Positions 47,620 to 58,409 of a stretch of DNA of 64,000 nucleotides are shown here, in pieces. The notes under the pieces were generated by a model that ran no database searches, was not told the DNA's origin, and saw nothing but the letters and a program-made list of their open reading frames with translations. The stretch lies in NCBI GenBank assembly GCA_028564705.1, contig JAPXFQ010002424.1, positions 248,001 to 312,000 of the forward strand, read 5' to 3'. Made by a program: the position numbers and the translations under genes. Each line of letters opens with the position of its first letter. Within the stretch, counting starts at the first letter, position 1. Origin of the DNA: Apricaphanius iberus (Eukaryota; Chordata; Actinopteri; Cyprinodontiformes; Aphaniidae).

Positions 47620-48444
47620 AACTAAGAACAGAAATGAATTCCACAGTGGGGCCCTCATGTCCACCAAGTAGGTAATGTTTTTTTCTTCCCATTTCTGTTG
47701 TTGAATCAACATCAATGGACTGAAAGATCCAGAAGCTTAAATTATAACTGACAAGGAGAGATTTCCTCCACCTGACTCTGTTAACTTCAAAGGTGACTCG
47801 TGTCTGAAGAATCGAGCAGAGTGGGAGGCACATGGGAAAAAGTGCTATTACTTCACCGTCATTCCTTTATCGTGGGAAGAGAGCAGAGAAGAATGTAGAT
47901 GCAGAGGAGGAGACCTGGTGAAGATAGACAGCAGAGATGAGCAGGTATGAAACACTGCTGCAGGTTCATGTTCTCACTCATTTTATCACGCCATCATGTT
48001 TCTTCATCTCAGAGTCATTTTGATCAACTTCTGCTGTCCAGATGTTCCTGAAGAATAAATTAAACAAGAGAATGTTGAATTCAGAGGACAAGTACTGGAT
48101 CGGACTGACAGACTCGGAGAAAGAAAACACATGGTTATGGGTGGATGGATCGCTGCTTGATAAAAGGATTATAATGTAAATATTATTTTTACACTTCAGT
48201 TAAAGTTATATTTTATTTACCAACATCTTTCTGTGCTCTTAACCTTAGTTTGAAATTTTGGTATGGTAAGGAGCCCGACAACTGGAACACAGAAAACAAA
48301 GGTGGAGAGGACTGTGTGAGGATGGGAAGAAACGAACCACCTGATGGTCTGGATTGTTGGTACGATCAGTCCTGTCAGTCTCCTCACAAAGGTATCTGTG
48401 AGAAAGCAGCAGGAATAAGGACGGGATCTTCTGCTTGTCTTTAG
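47620..48444 (+). CDS. C-type lectin gene C, lectin-domain exons (5' end not found)
   Basis: Four exons join in frame: 47,620-47,667 (stalk, TEMNSTVGPSCPP), 47,793-47,944 (EWEAHGKKCYYFTV...[13 protein letters not shown]), 48,042-48,175 ([20 protein letters not shown]) and 48,249-48,444 (FWYGKEPDNW...DCVRMG...CWYDQSCQSPHKGICEKAA, stop TAG). That is about 176 codons. The lectin domain is complete, with an E-P-D motif and W-Y-D in place of WND. The usual donor of the third of these exons is mutated (AAAAG/GA instead of /GT), but a GTAAAT site 9 bases on restores splicing in frame. No start or membrane exon is visible upstream. It may be a partial gene, or it may be joined to the gene B 5' exons, whose phases fit. 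Confidence 0.7.
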
Positions 48445-49740
48445 CTTTCAGTCTAAACCTCCTAAATGATCTACAACAACCACGTGCTTTTTGGTTAGAA
48501 ATACATTAAACATCTTTGAACGCATAACAGTTTCGACTCTTTGTTTCACACATTTCTTTTACTGGAGGTCCGCAGAGAAAATGGTTGTTCATGGAAATTT
48601 TCCAGAAATTACATTTTATTTAATGATCCATTTCTAAATGTGAAAGAACAAAAAGGCAGAAATACATTTATTTATTGAAGCCCTATGATGGACCGGTCAT
48701 CTTCCCTAGGAAGTCCTGGAGATACAAACAATGGATGAAGCAAGAAACCAAACTTACCAGTAGGTGGCAGCACATCCATATCTATTTTTCCTGACAGTTA
48801 ATCAGACAGAAATAAATTTCTGAATAATCTGAAATAAACTAGTTTAAAATATTATCTGTACACTCAGACAGAGAAGCGTGAAGAAAAAAAACTGAATCAT
48901 CATCTGTGAGCGAAACATAAGTTTGATGTGTAAAATCTTGTCACATTTGCAAGTCTTGAAGCAATTTCACCACGCATTAAATAAACTTCCTGCCGGAGCT
49001 GTGAAATTCAATTCATTCATTGTTTTTTCCCCACCTGAAACAACTTTATGCGGATCACCCATAGGGACGGCCCTGCTGGAAGAGGTGACTGGTGGAAACA
49101 GGTGAGTTCCTTGGGAGTATGAAGCGGCTGGGAGCTGAAAAGGAGATGCTCTGAGGACATCTAGTGGCTATTACAGGAACTACAGGTTCCGTGATGATGA
49201 ACTGGTAAATGAATAAAGTTCCCATTCTGTTTGAGATATAAATACTAAATGAACATTTTCTTCTCTCTCTCTCAAATCTGAAGTTTATCGGAATTATTGA
49301 AAGTTTATCCCTCATTATGATGAATATGAAGGCTACATATTAACACGTTTGTTTTAATTCAACATTTTTATGGTTGATAAATAACAGTTTACAACCTACA
49401 AACTGGATCCAGGAGGTTCTCCTTGAAATTCTGTCTCAAGGTCCATCAGCAGGTTCTGGATCACGGCTGTCGGCTCTCTTAAGATCAAAGTCCTCTTCAT
49501 GATGTTCTGTTTTTCTTTCCAACCAGCAGGTCAGACACTAAAATACTTACATTTGTTGTTCAAGGAAAAAGGAAAATTAAAGTCAGAGCAGCCCCAAAAT
49601 AAAATGGCCAAAGTCTCTGCTTAGGACTCACAAACTATCAGGGGAAATACTTAAATTTTCTATTAAGTAAATGTTCAACTTTATTTCATAAAAAACCCAA
49701 AAAAACATTAGATCAATTTGAACATTTGTTCCACGGAATA
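48445..49740. other. gene-free stretch between genes C and D
   Basis: ATTAAA at 48,505-48,510 is a possible poly(A) signal for gene C. Otherwise AT-rich with no supportable gene. Confidence 0.4.
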
Positions 49741-49759
49741 TAATGAATCAGTTTCTAAA

Positions 49760-49911
49760 AAATAAACAGAATTATGAGGAAGCAGACAGTAGATGAAGCC
49801 TCCTCCTCTTCCTCTGTGCTACACAGGAAGTTTCTTCAACATAAAGCTGTGAAACAGGAACAGGATCATCTGTCTGAAAGGACCATAGATGAGAGAGAGG
49901 ACACACTGATG
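49760..49911 (+). promoter_or_regulatory. 5' block and untranslated first exon of lectin gene D
   Basis: The block AATTATGAGGAAGCAGACAG through CACTGATG/GTGAGT is repeated at 56,200-56,348. Conservation of both the upstream words (AAGCAGACAGTA, CAGGAAGTTTCTT, AACATAAAGCTG) and the donor suggests a promoter plus 5' untranslated exon of the lectin gene family. No TATA box is clear. The transcription start is not determinable by eye. Confidence 0.55.
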
Positions 49912-50864
49912 GTGAGTTTAGAAGATTTCTGTCCATAAAATCTTCAAGAATTGTTTTTTTTTTAATTTTTTTTTTACTTGACAATTGGAGTATTTAATAC
50001 TCATGATTATACTTTTGCTAATTTCATTTTAACATTATATAAAGAGAATCTGAATACATTTTTAAAAAGCTGATTTTAAATTAGAATTTTATTCACTGAC
50101 AGAAAATACCCTCCAGATGTTTTCTGTTAAATGTGAGACGGGTCTTTGTGTTCTTTTGGGTCAGCGGTGATTCTGGTCTTGGAGCTCTCCCATTTCTGCC
50201 CAGTCTTTCTTCCTTATTGCTGAATCATGACCTCTGACCTTGAGGCAGTGAGGCCTGCAGAGCTTTAGATGTTGTTCTGGGTTCTTCTGGACCTCCTGGA
50301 TGAGTCGTTGATGAGCTCCTGGAGTAACGTTGGTAGCTTCTCCTGGGAAGGTTCTCCACTGTTCTAGGTGTTCTCCAGGAAATGGTTCTGGACCCATTTC
50401 TAGACTGGTAGAAGTAATTAACTATTTTTCTACTCTTTCTGGATATTTTTTTAGACAATGTCTCACTTTATGAGATCATTCAGATCTCAGACAGATTGTA
50501 ATTAAATTAAACCTACAGCTCAGGTTTTGATCAGATTGGTTTATATATATAGTTTGTTTTTTTTGCTTAATTTGTGATATCATTTTAAAACAGCTTTTTG
50601 TGATTACTCAGATTCTTTTCATCCGGTTTTGAAATTTAAATCACGCATTTAAATGACTAAAAGCAAAAAATAAGAAATATTTAAGTGGCTGAACAGATTT
50701 TAAAACAACTGAAATCTTGAGACAGAACAACTTCCTTCAATCTTCTGGGTTATATTTGCTTTTGGTTTATTTTGGGATGTCATGTTTCTTTTCGGACTTG
50801 ACAAAGTTTAAAAAAGCTGAAAGTATTTTCTGACTCTTTATTTCTTCAGACTCACAGCAGGAAC

Positions 50865-53800
50865 ATGCCTGAAGCTGATGTAATGTATGCTGACGTGAAG
50901 TTCAATAACCTGAAGTCCAGAGGTGAGAGGTGATTCATCTTATCTATCCATCCTTTGTTTAAAGTTTCATTGTATGAAGAATCTGTACAAATCTCCATTA
51001 AAGGTTTATATTTCTGTGCAGATAATGTTGCAGCAGAGAACATCGTCTACTCTGAGATCGAGGTCTCAAACGTACAGCAACCAGGTCGGTTTAAAATACT
51101 AGGGATGCACCGATACCGATACTGGTATCGGCCCCCATACTGCCTAATGTACTGGTATAAGTATCGGTTAAACTTAACCGATACCATGAACCGATACTCA
51201 AAATGGGGAAAATCTGCAACAAATTCAACAAAAAATATAAATTTTTCACTTGAAATTTTATTTTTGTGCTAATTTTATATTTTACATCTGTTATTTTGTC
51301 TCAGTTATGTTTAGTTTGTAAAGTCTTGTGCCTTTAGTCTCTTCAAGAAAGGCACCAGAAGTTATACAGTTTATTAATTCAACAATATGTGGCAAGGTAC
51401 ACCCGGGCGGGATTTGATCCCACAACTCTCAGGTTAAGGTCATGTGCGCTAACCAGTCAGCCAAAGAGATATCCCTGTGGCCAAGCAGCCAGGGCACATG
51501 TTCTATCGGAGCCATAGTGACAGGACCTCCACACTGTCACAACTAGTATCGGATCGGTATCGGGTATCGACAGATACACAAAATCCAGCCATCGGTAACG
51601 GGACTGAAAAAGTCGGATCGGTGCATCCCTAAAAAATACCTTCATATAAACCAACAGAAAGACGAAAAATGAGCTTGAAAAGTCGTAAAATCAACCATAA
51701 ACTGCAGGTATTATCATGCAAGGTTGAGATTAGATTCATGTTTCTCAGAAAATTAAGAGAATTAAGAAGCGGTTAGTGATTGCTGAGAAGAGGAAGTCTC
51801 TCAGCTCAACTATTTTTAAAGACGTGTGTTTTTTTTGTTTTTCATTTCTGACAGCTGAGGTGTGAAATATCTAGTGTTTATCAGGGTATGATGAGATTAC
51901 TGTGATGTGAGTCTAATTTTAATTGCAGACCAACCTCAGAGTCTCCTAGAAACATTGAGCTCTGCAGACAGACAGCGCATTACAAATAACTTTAAACCTC
52001 TGGATCAGTTTGCCAAGTTGCTAACACAAAATGTAGGGAGTTTTATTTGAGTTTTATATGAAAGTTCAGCAAAAATAACGCATAACTGTAAAGTTGAAAG
52101 ACAAGGAAAAGAAGGAGAAACTTTATTTATATAGAACCTTTCACAAATAAAATCACAAATTGCTTTACAAAGAGCAAAATAAACATAAAAAATTACAAAC
52201 AAATAGAAACAAAACATAATTAGAGGAGCCAGTCAAAGAAAAACTTCAGCTGCTTTTTAAAGAATTAAACAGAATCAGCCTCATGGAGGGATGTAGGCAG
52301 GTCGTTCTGTGATTTTGGGCTTCATACTGCCTTCTCCTGGCTTACCGGGGCTCCCGAGAGGTTGGGGAAGGTCTGGCTGAAATAACGTGATCCTTCCACG
52401 TGCTACGTCCAGCCGGGGAAACCTGCCCCCTCGGTTGAAAAGGAGGGGCTGCTCACTCCTCAAGCAAGAAGGGGGCTTTAGCGTCAGTGCAGGCCCCTCC
52501 CGCGGTTGGCAGAAGGAGAGCAATGGCCAGCACTGGAATTAGGAACACTGGGTCGATCATCGAGCTGCGGCCTAGGGTGTCCTGGTGCCAAGTGCACACA
52601 TGAACACCCCTATACTTGAACATGGTGTTCGTTATGGACAATCCATGATGAGCACAGAAGTCCAACAACAAAACACCGCTCGGGTTCAGATCGGGGGGGC
52701 CATACCGCCCAACCACGCCTCTCCAGGTCTCACTGTCACTGCCCACATGAACGTTGAAGTCCCCCAGCAGAATGAGGGAGTCCTCAGAAGAAGCACTCTC
52801 CAGCACCCCCTCCAAGGACTCCAAGAAGGGTGGGTAATCTGAGCTACTGTTCGGTGCATAAGCACAAACAATAGTCAGAATCCGTCCCCCCACCCGTAGG
52901 CGGAGGGAGGCTACCCTCTCATTCACCGGGGTAAACCCCAACGTACAGACTGGGAGATTTAGCTGCTAATGTTACACTTCATGGTTTGAAGCTTTGGTAA
53001 GGTTTGAGGATAGTTAAACAAGCTAAATCTCTGGGTGGATGTGGTCACAGAAATAAGCGAGTTGGTCAAGGTTGTATATTTTATTGTTATGGCCCGTTTT
53101 AACACAATACATAAAAGTGAAACATTTGGTGAACAATTTATTTTTACTAAGAGTATTCTAGGAGCTGGTGTTGCACCTTTTGGTACAGATCCTGGTTTTA
53201 TATCCAGCTTCAAGGCAAAGCCAGAACTGTTAGGTCCGTAGCTATGAAGTGACTGAACAAATCCCTAACAGAGCCTGGCATTTTCCCGGTTGTTCCAAAA
53301 ACAAGCGGTCCCATTGGAAATGACGTTAGAATGAAAAGCTTTTTTAGAGTCAGGCGTCTTCTGATCTATTTTGTTTCTCTAACGGGTGCCAGGAAGTGAA
53401 TTTGGAGAAAATATTTACATGCAGCATGCGTATAAAACTAAGAATGACTAAGAGAATGACTAAGAATGATTGTATTTATAAAATAACAGTAGTTCATTAT
53501 TTTCAGAGGAGACCTTTAATTAATCATATTTTATTTAAAAAAATGCATTGATCATTTCATTACAAATGCTACAAAGTTAATGCCCATCTTTCTTTCTGCC
53601 TCCAAACTTGTGAAAACTCTTCAGCAAACATCCAACAATCTGGATCCAGCAGGAGGTCAAAGGTCACCTCAGAGCGCCTGGTTCTGTTGGTACTAATTGT
53701 ACTGTTGGCAGCTGCTCTCATCGCTCTTGGAGTCACCTGTGAGTTTTCATGGTTTATTTTATTCTTTTTAGGTCATTTTCCTGGTGGATGATACCCGACT

Positions 53801-55738
53801 CAGTCAGACCTCTGGTACCTTAGAGGTTCTGGACTTTCTGAAGCTTATTTTTATCTCTTTGCTATTTTGTCTTGAACATGTCATTGTTTGGGAACAATGC
53901 TTCTGTCTTCATGATCTTCTTTAGTTTGTAAAACATAGCGTCTGATTATCCGTCCATCATTCGGTCTGGATCTGAGGGTCCTTATAGATCTCAGCCTGCT
54001 TTTTCTCCATCATCCTTAGAAACATCTCCTACTCCAACAGAGGGACTTCAGGACTGATAGTCCTGTCCACTGTTGCTGCTTCTTGTTTTGGCTCAGATTG
54101 TCCCTTTCTACTATCCTTGCATTCAGTCACTTCCTCTATTTGCTGCTCTAAAGATCTGCAGAAGTTTATGTTTCTATGATGGTTTATCCTGTTTTTCTTC
54201 TCTCAAGTTAATGATTTTCATCCATCTATGGAGGATTTTAGGATTATTTTCCCCCAGCATTGATTCAGTTAATTAAAGCTTAGAAACAATTGTTTTGGTG
54301 TACCTCTTCCAGCACACAATTTCATCAGTTTTAGGTCTGTACTTTGACTAGGCCAATGGAACTACCTCACTTGACGTTTTTTCAGTTACTCTTTTGTAGA
54401 TTTTCTGCTTTTCTGCCACTATTGTTTGTAAAGAGGATATTTCTCCTTCAAACATTCAAACAAACCAGACCTTTTCTAACTTTCTAGATTTTAATTTTTT
54501 GGCCTGTGGAGAAAGCACTTGTTAAAGTTACATGAACAGCCTCCTTACGTACTAAATGTGATCTTCTTAACGGCTGTTTTTCTTTTCTTCAATCAGTGTC
54601 TGTCGAGAATCAACCCAATCAAGACGTCCAAACCCTGAAAGAGGAGAATGAAGATCTGAGGAGAAACATCTCAGGTGAGACTGTAGATCTGCTTTTTTCT
54701 GTTGTTAATGTTTCATCTTTGGTCTCTTCAGCTGTTCTTTTAAAACAAACATAATTCACTCAGAAATAATACATTTTGTTAAATTTTATAATAGAAATGA
54801 AATCTGGGAGAAACAATTCTACTGCAAAATGTCCTCCACCTCCTGACGTAAAAGGTGAGTCCCATTTCTGTCCTCCAGTGATGTTAAAGAGACGTTGATG
54901 GACTGCCAGATACAGGAAGTTAGATTGTAGCTGCAGGACAGAAGACGCCTCCTGCTGCCTCCAGATCACACAAACATCTACAGAGATTTCTTCCTCCTGA
55001 TTCACTGAAGTTTTTGTCTTAAAAGATCTGCAAGCAGGCTGGGAACCACATGGAGGAAACTGTTATTATTTCAACACCAATAAATCCTCCTGGACTGAGA
55101 GCAGACGTTCCTGCAGAGATCTGGGAGGAGACCTGGTGAAGATAGACAGCAGAGAGGAGCAGGTATGAAACACTGCTGCAGTTTCATGTTCTCACTGATT
55201 TTATCACATCGTCATTTTTCTTCATCTCAGCTCAGAAAAGTCTCACAGAGTCATTTTCATCAACTTCTGCTGTTCAGATATTCCTGGAAACCAGACTGAG
55301 AGGTTTGATAAAGCATCCTGAGGACCGGTTCTGGATCGGACTCACCGACTCAGCAGTAGAAGGCAGATGGTGCTGGGTGGATGGATCACCTCTGGATAAA
55401 AGGTTTGATTGTGAAAATATTTTGGGTTTATTTCCAGAATCTAAGCCTGTTTTTATTTCTCTTCTTTCTGTTCTTCATCTCCTAGTTTGAGTTTTTGGAT
55501 TGGGAATGAGCCTGATGACTGGAAAAGTGAAAATAAAGATGGAGAAGACTGTGTGAGGATGGGATTGAAGGGAGGAACACAGGATCTGAAGTGTTGGTTT
55601 GATAATTCCTGTTCTAATCCTCATAAAAGTATCTGTGAGAAAGCAGCTAAACCTGGTCAAAGATCATATCTCTGTGTCTGGGGTTCAGTTCAGTCTGTAA
55701 AACAATCTGAGAACAGAATCAAGAAGCTGCAGAGATGA
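50865..55738 (+). CDS. C-type lectin receptor gene D (type II membrane, two ITIM-like motifs)
   Basis: Eight coding exons join in frame (295 aa): 50,865-50,922, 51,022-51,084, 53,625-53,738, 54,597-54,674, 54,795-54,854, 55,026-55,162, 55,278-55,402 and 55,486-55,738. The tail has VMYADV (residues 6-11) and IVYSEI (27-32), both ITIM-like. The membrane span is [20 protein letters not shown] helical coiled-coil-like stalk ([16 protein letters not shown]) and a KCPPPP stalk exon precede the lectin domain ([68 protein letters not shown]). The E-P-D motif is present; the WND site is W-F-D. The C-terminal tail is longer than in the other genes (about 30 residues after CEKAA). It looks like an inhibitory NK/myeloid-type lectin receptor. 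A hAT-like MITE sits 15 bases after the donor of the second coding exon. Confidence 0.9.
51100..51631. mobile_element. hAT-like MITE with 8-bp target duplication
   Basis: Terminal inverted repeats TAGGGATGCACCGAT and ATCGGTGCATCCCTA bound a 532-bp element. Flanking octamers TAAAATAC (51,092-51,099) and AAAAATAC (51,632-51,639) differ at one base, as expected of an old hAT target duplication. The interior has many CCGATACC words. At about 51,390-51,480 there is a minus-strand tRNA-like segment (GGCTGACTGGTTAGCGC, GGATCAAATCC), probably a captured SINE head or tRNA pseudogene. No transposase. Confidence 0.75.
52095..52270 (-). repeat. LINE/SINE 3' end, reverse orientation
   Basis: AACTTTATTTATATAGAACC and TTGCTTTACAAAGAGCAAAA are the reverse complement of a common fish retroposon 3' end. 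No coding portion. It lies in the large intron of gene D. Confidence 0.5.
52330..52945 (-). mobile_element. LINE endonuclease-domain fragment
   Basis: The minus-strand frame 52,941-52,453 encodes an AP-endonuclease-like core: [39 protein letters not shown], and [15 protein letters not shown] (the frame decays after this Asp). The GDFN motif and the C-T-W-H and S-M-I-D words are typical of the endonuclease of fish non-LTR elements. The RT part is absent, so this is an internal fragment. It is more GC-rich than the surrounding intron of gene D. Confidence 0.75.
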
Positions 55739-55782
55739 TGGGGTTCTAACAGGTTTGGATTCTTGGATCTGTATAAACCAAA

Positions 55783-55788
55783 AATAAA
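55783..55788 (+). promoter_or_regulatory. poly(A) signal of lectin gene D
   Basis: AATAAA, overlapping further AATAAA copies, about 45 bases after the gene D stop codon. Confidence 0.65.
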
Positions 55789-55799
55789 TAAATAAACTG

Positions 55800-56199
55800 T
55801 TGAATCATTTAAATGAGGACAAAAAGTATTGTTAATGTGTTACAGATATTAGAACGACTATCAACTGTTAATTGTTTTAATTTATTGTGCAATCCTTAAA
55901 ATGTCAGTAATATTTCCTTCTTTGTGTATTTCACTTCTTTTATATGTGAATTAATTTTTATTATATTATAATGGAGCTTTACAAATAAATCTGCTGTGTC
56001 TAAAACTTTTCTTTAATCATGTATTCATTTGTCAAATAACATAAAAATACTCTATACGGAAAAAGGCCACAAGAGGGCACCACATCAAAATTAGTCCCAT
56101 GAAAAAAATTTACTACGAAAGCAATAAATTAAATAAATGAAAAATGGACCAAGAGATAATTTCTAGCATTAGTTTCACAGAAGTTTTCATTATATAAAA
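55800..56199. other. gene-free stretch after gene D
   Basis: AT-rich. No gene or element is supportable. Confidence 0.4.
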
Positions 56200-56348
56200 G
56201 GAATTATGAGGAAGCAGACAGTAAATTGAGGCCTCCACCTGCTTTAGCCAAAAGGAAGTTCCTTTAACATAAAGCTGGGAAACCTGAAGGTTTTAGACAG
56301 ATCTTCTATCTAAAAGGTCCAAGAAGGAGATACGACGAGACACTGATG
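56200..56348 (+). promoter_or_regulatory. 5' block of a further lectin gene unit, truncated
   Basis: A second copy of the gene D 5' block: AATTATGAGGAAGCAGACAG, AAAGGAAGTTCCTTTAACAT, AAAGCTGGGAAAC and GACACTGATG/GTGAGTTTAGA. No lectin exon follows in the window; retroviral sequence begins about 150 bases later. I infer an additional tandem copy whose body is deleted, displaced by the retroviral sequence, or beyond the window. Confidence 0.55.
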
Positions 56349-56489
56349 GTGAGTTTAGATCATTTCCTGCTCAATTTATACCCCAAAAAAGTCGCAGGTG
56401 TTTACTTTGCTCTATTTGTTCTCAAATGTAAACAGAAAACATTTCATTTATACATCAAATGTGAAAATACAGATCTACATCACAAATCG

Positions 56490-57296
56490 TTCGATGACTG
56501 ATTCAACTGGAGTAATGGATGAGAGTAGGCCCACATCAGCAGGGCTTTTAGACCATAATGTGTCAAGGACTTCTTTGAGTTGATTTTCTTCCTCTTTAGT
56601 CAATAAGATGATTTTTGCTTCTTTCGCCCTTCCTCGGCCTCTGCTAAAGTCGTGTGAAATGTGTCCTACTTCCCCACAGGTCCAACACGTGGGGGCAGGG
56701 TGACCACCTTGATGTCTCCATGAACCCTGGGCTGTGTGATTATATTTATTCCTTCATGGTCTAAACCCCTTCCCTCTGTTGTAGTTGTCACTTTGATAAT
56801 AAACTTCCCCCTCATGGTCTTCTACCTGGGTGTGAGATACCTGTGTGTCTGAGTCTGGGGGTTTTGGCTTCCTCCCCTTTCTTTCCATGACACCTTCTGC
56901 AAAACGTGCATTGGCCATAAGGGTGGTAAGGTTGCATGTTTCCCAGGTCAGAAGGTGATTTTTGATCCAATTATTGATAGTGGGGTGGAAACTATGTAGC
57001 AAGCCACTACATAAATGTCGCATATATGGGCTATCATCACCACTCTCCTTATTAAGGCCACTATGGATATCGTGCTCCTTTTGGTATCTGAATCTATCAT
57101 CTACAGTTTCCCCAGGCTTCTGTTTTCTTTTAAACTGTACACGAACTTGATTTGCTACTGCATCGAATTGTTCCTTCAATGTTCTCTGGAAATCATTCTG
57201 AAATTGCAACACAACTCCGGCCTCATCTCTTCCTGTGTAATTTCCTGCTACACGGTGCCAGTCTTTTCCGAACGCTGCAGCCATAGCCAGGGCTGG
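56490..57296 (-). pseudogene. endogenous retrovirus copy 2: gag capsid/nucleocapsid joined to pol start
   Basis: On the minus strand the block encodes capsid (FGKDWHRVAGNYTGRDEAG, KQKPGETVDDRFRYQKEH as the major-homology-like region), then nucleocapsid (CWTCGEVGH), then a piece matching the region just before RT (LLTEEENQLKEVLDTLWSK). Compared with the copy at 60-61 kb, the whole protease region is missing. There is also a TGA stop within the nucleocapsid-side linker (an arginine codon in copy 1) and a zinc knuckle whose last Cys is replaced by Phe. The right edge is abrupt at about 57,296, where an unrelated repeat begins (AGGGCTGGACTGGGACAAAG). It is a dead, rearranged second copy. Confidence 0.75.
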
Positions 57297-57445
57297 ACTG
57301 GGACAAAGAAAGGGTCCTGGCATTTTTGCTCAGACTGGCCCACCACAATCGGCGTGGCACAACTAACCAGTACATCATCCTTGTGGGCCCTGTAGATATG
57401 CATATCTACTGTTCCATTACCAAAAGCCCATACAAAACTGAGAAC
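57296..57445. repeat. short dispersed repeat between retroviral blocks
   Basis: Begins AGGGCTGGACTGGGACAAAG and GGTCCTGGCATTTTTGCTCA. I recognise the wording as a common vertebrate/fish dispersed repeat but cannot name it. It separates the second gag copy from the putative LTR. Confidence 0.45.
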
Positions 57446-57489
57446 TAAGTGCTATGGATCAGTGTACTTACGCTGTCTTGACAGACTCT

Positions 57490-57871
57490 GTTTAACCTAG
57501 AAAGAATCACACACAGGGGTCGGAGAGAAATTGAAGTAAAATGAACTCTGCAGTGGGAGATAAAATAAGTAAAGTTCTGCAGAGGGAGACCAGGAAGATA
57601 CTCTGGTTGACCGTTTGTCTGTTCTCCTCTCAGCTTCCCAGACAGTCTCACAGCCCTCTCTCCTGATCACACAGCTCTTACACCTGGTCTCAAAAGGCCC
57701 TCCCACTGCAGTCTCTCTTTATTTGGTCAAATTTCATTAGCATCTTAAAAGAACAGGGTGTATACAAAGGAACATATGGTTATAACCAAATGACATTTAA
57801 AAAGTACATTTAAACTATGTGAAATACACCCTAAGAAAATAATAGTACAACATTATTATTTTTCCCTAACA
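57490..57871 (-). repeat. putative 3' LTR of the endogenous retrovirus
   Basis: On the minus strand, a purine tract GGGGGGAAA (57,880-57,872) is immediately followed by TGTTAGGGAAAAATAAT. This is the layout of a polypurine tract and the start of an LTR. An AAATAAAGAGAG word (about 57,715-57,725) could serve as TATA-like or poly(A) signal. The far end is uncertain; a TTAAACA near 57,490 could be the CA end. No second identical LTR was found, so the limits are provisional. Confidence 0.5.
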
Positions 57872-57943
57872 TTTCCCCCCTGAAATGTGGTTTTTAAATG
57901 TGATCACGAACAACAAAAAGTTGTAAAATAGGTAACAACTCCA

Positions 57944-58189
57944 TTACTGCTTTCCGATTATAGTACAAAGTCCACCTTCAAACGCAAATAGAGTGTCCAG
58001 AGCTACTCGATGTTGCATCAGCATGGTTCTCATCATTTCAGGATCATTGGTCAGCAGGTTGGACATCTCGGCAAGGATGTCTGTGATGTTTTCCAAAGTC
58101 CACCAAACCTCCTTTGATGTCTGGCCGTCAACAGGTGTGAGGGAAAAGCAGTAGGGAGAGGAGCCAAACTGCATGTTGGCTAGAGGCAA
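57944..58189 (-). pseudogene. retroviral env fragment, transmembrane-subunit-like
   Basis: A minus-strand frame of 81 codons contains EMMRTMLMQHRVALDTLFAF followed by EGGLCTIIGK. The pattern resembles the heptad plus disulfide-loop region of a gamma/epsilon-type transmembrane Env. The surface subunit, fusion peptide and membrane anchor are missing, and upstream sequence is broken by stops. Non-functional fragment, just before the putative polypurine tract. Confidence 0.6.
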
Positions 58190-58409
58190 TTAAGAGGACT
58201 AGCCCTCCCAAATGGAGGTTTGACCGCTAGGAGACAGGGATGCTTTTCTGCTGGGTTTGAGATCAGAAACCCTGTTTGTCATTCTGCCATTTGTAGTCCA
58301 GAACTTCCCCACTGTCCCATGTCTAGTCCCTTAATTGCCTTTGCAATTTGCAGTGTGAGATGTGTATCCACGAGGGTCTTTCAGCGATTTTGGGTGACCA
58401 TGGGTGTGG

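Noticed and set aside
51930..52033. Possible extra exon of gene D ([14 protein letters not shown])
   Set aside because: Acceptor is good, but the only donor in frame leaves phase 0 where phase 1 is required; inclusion would break the receptor.
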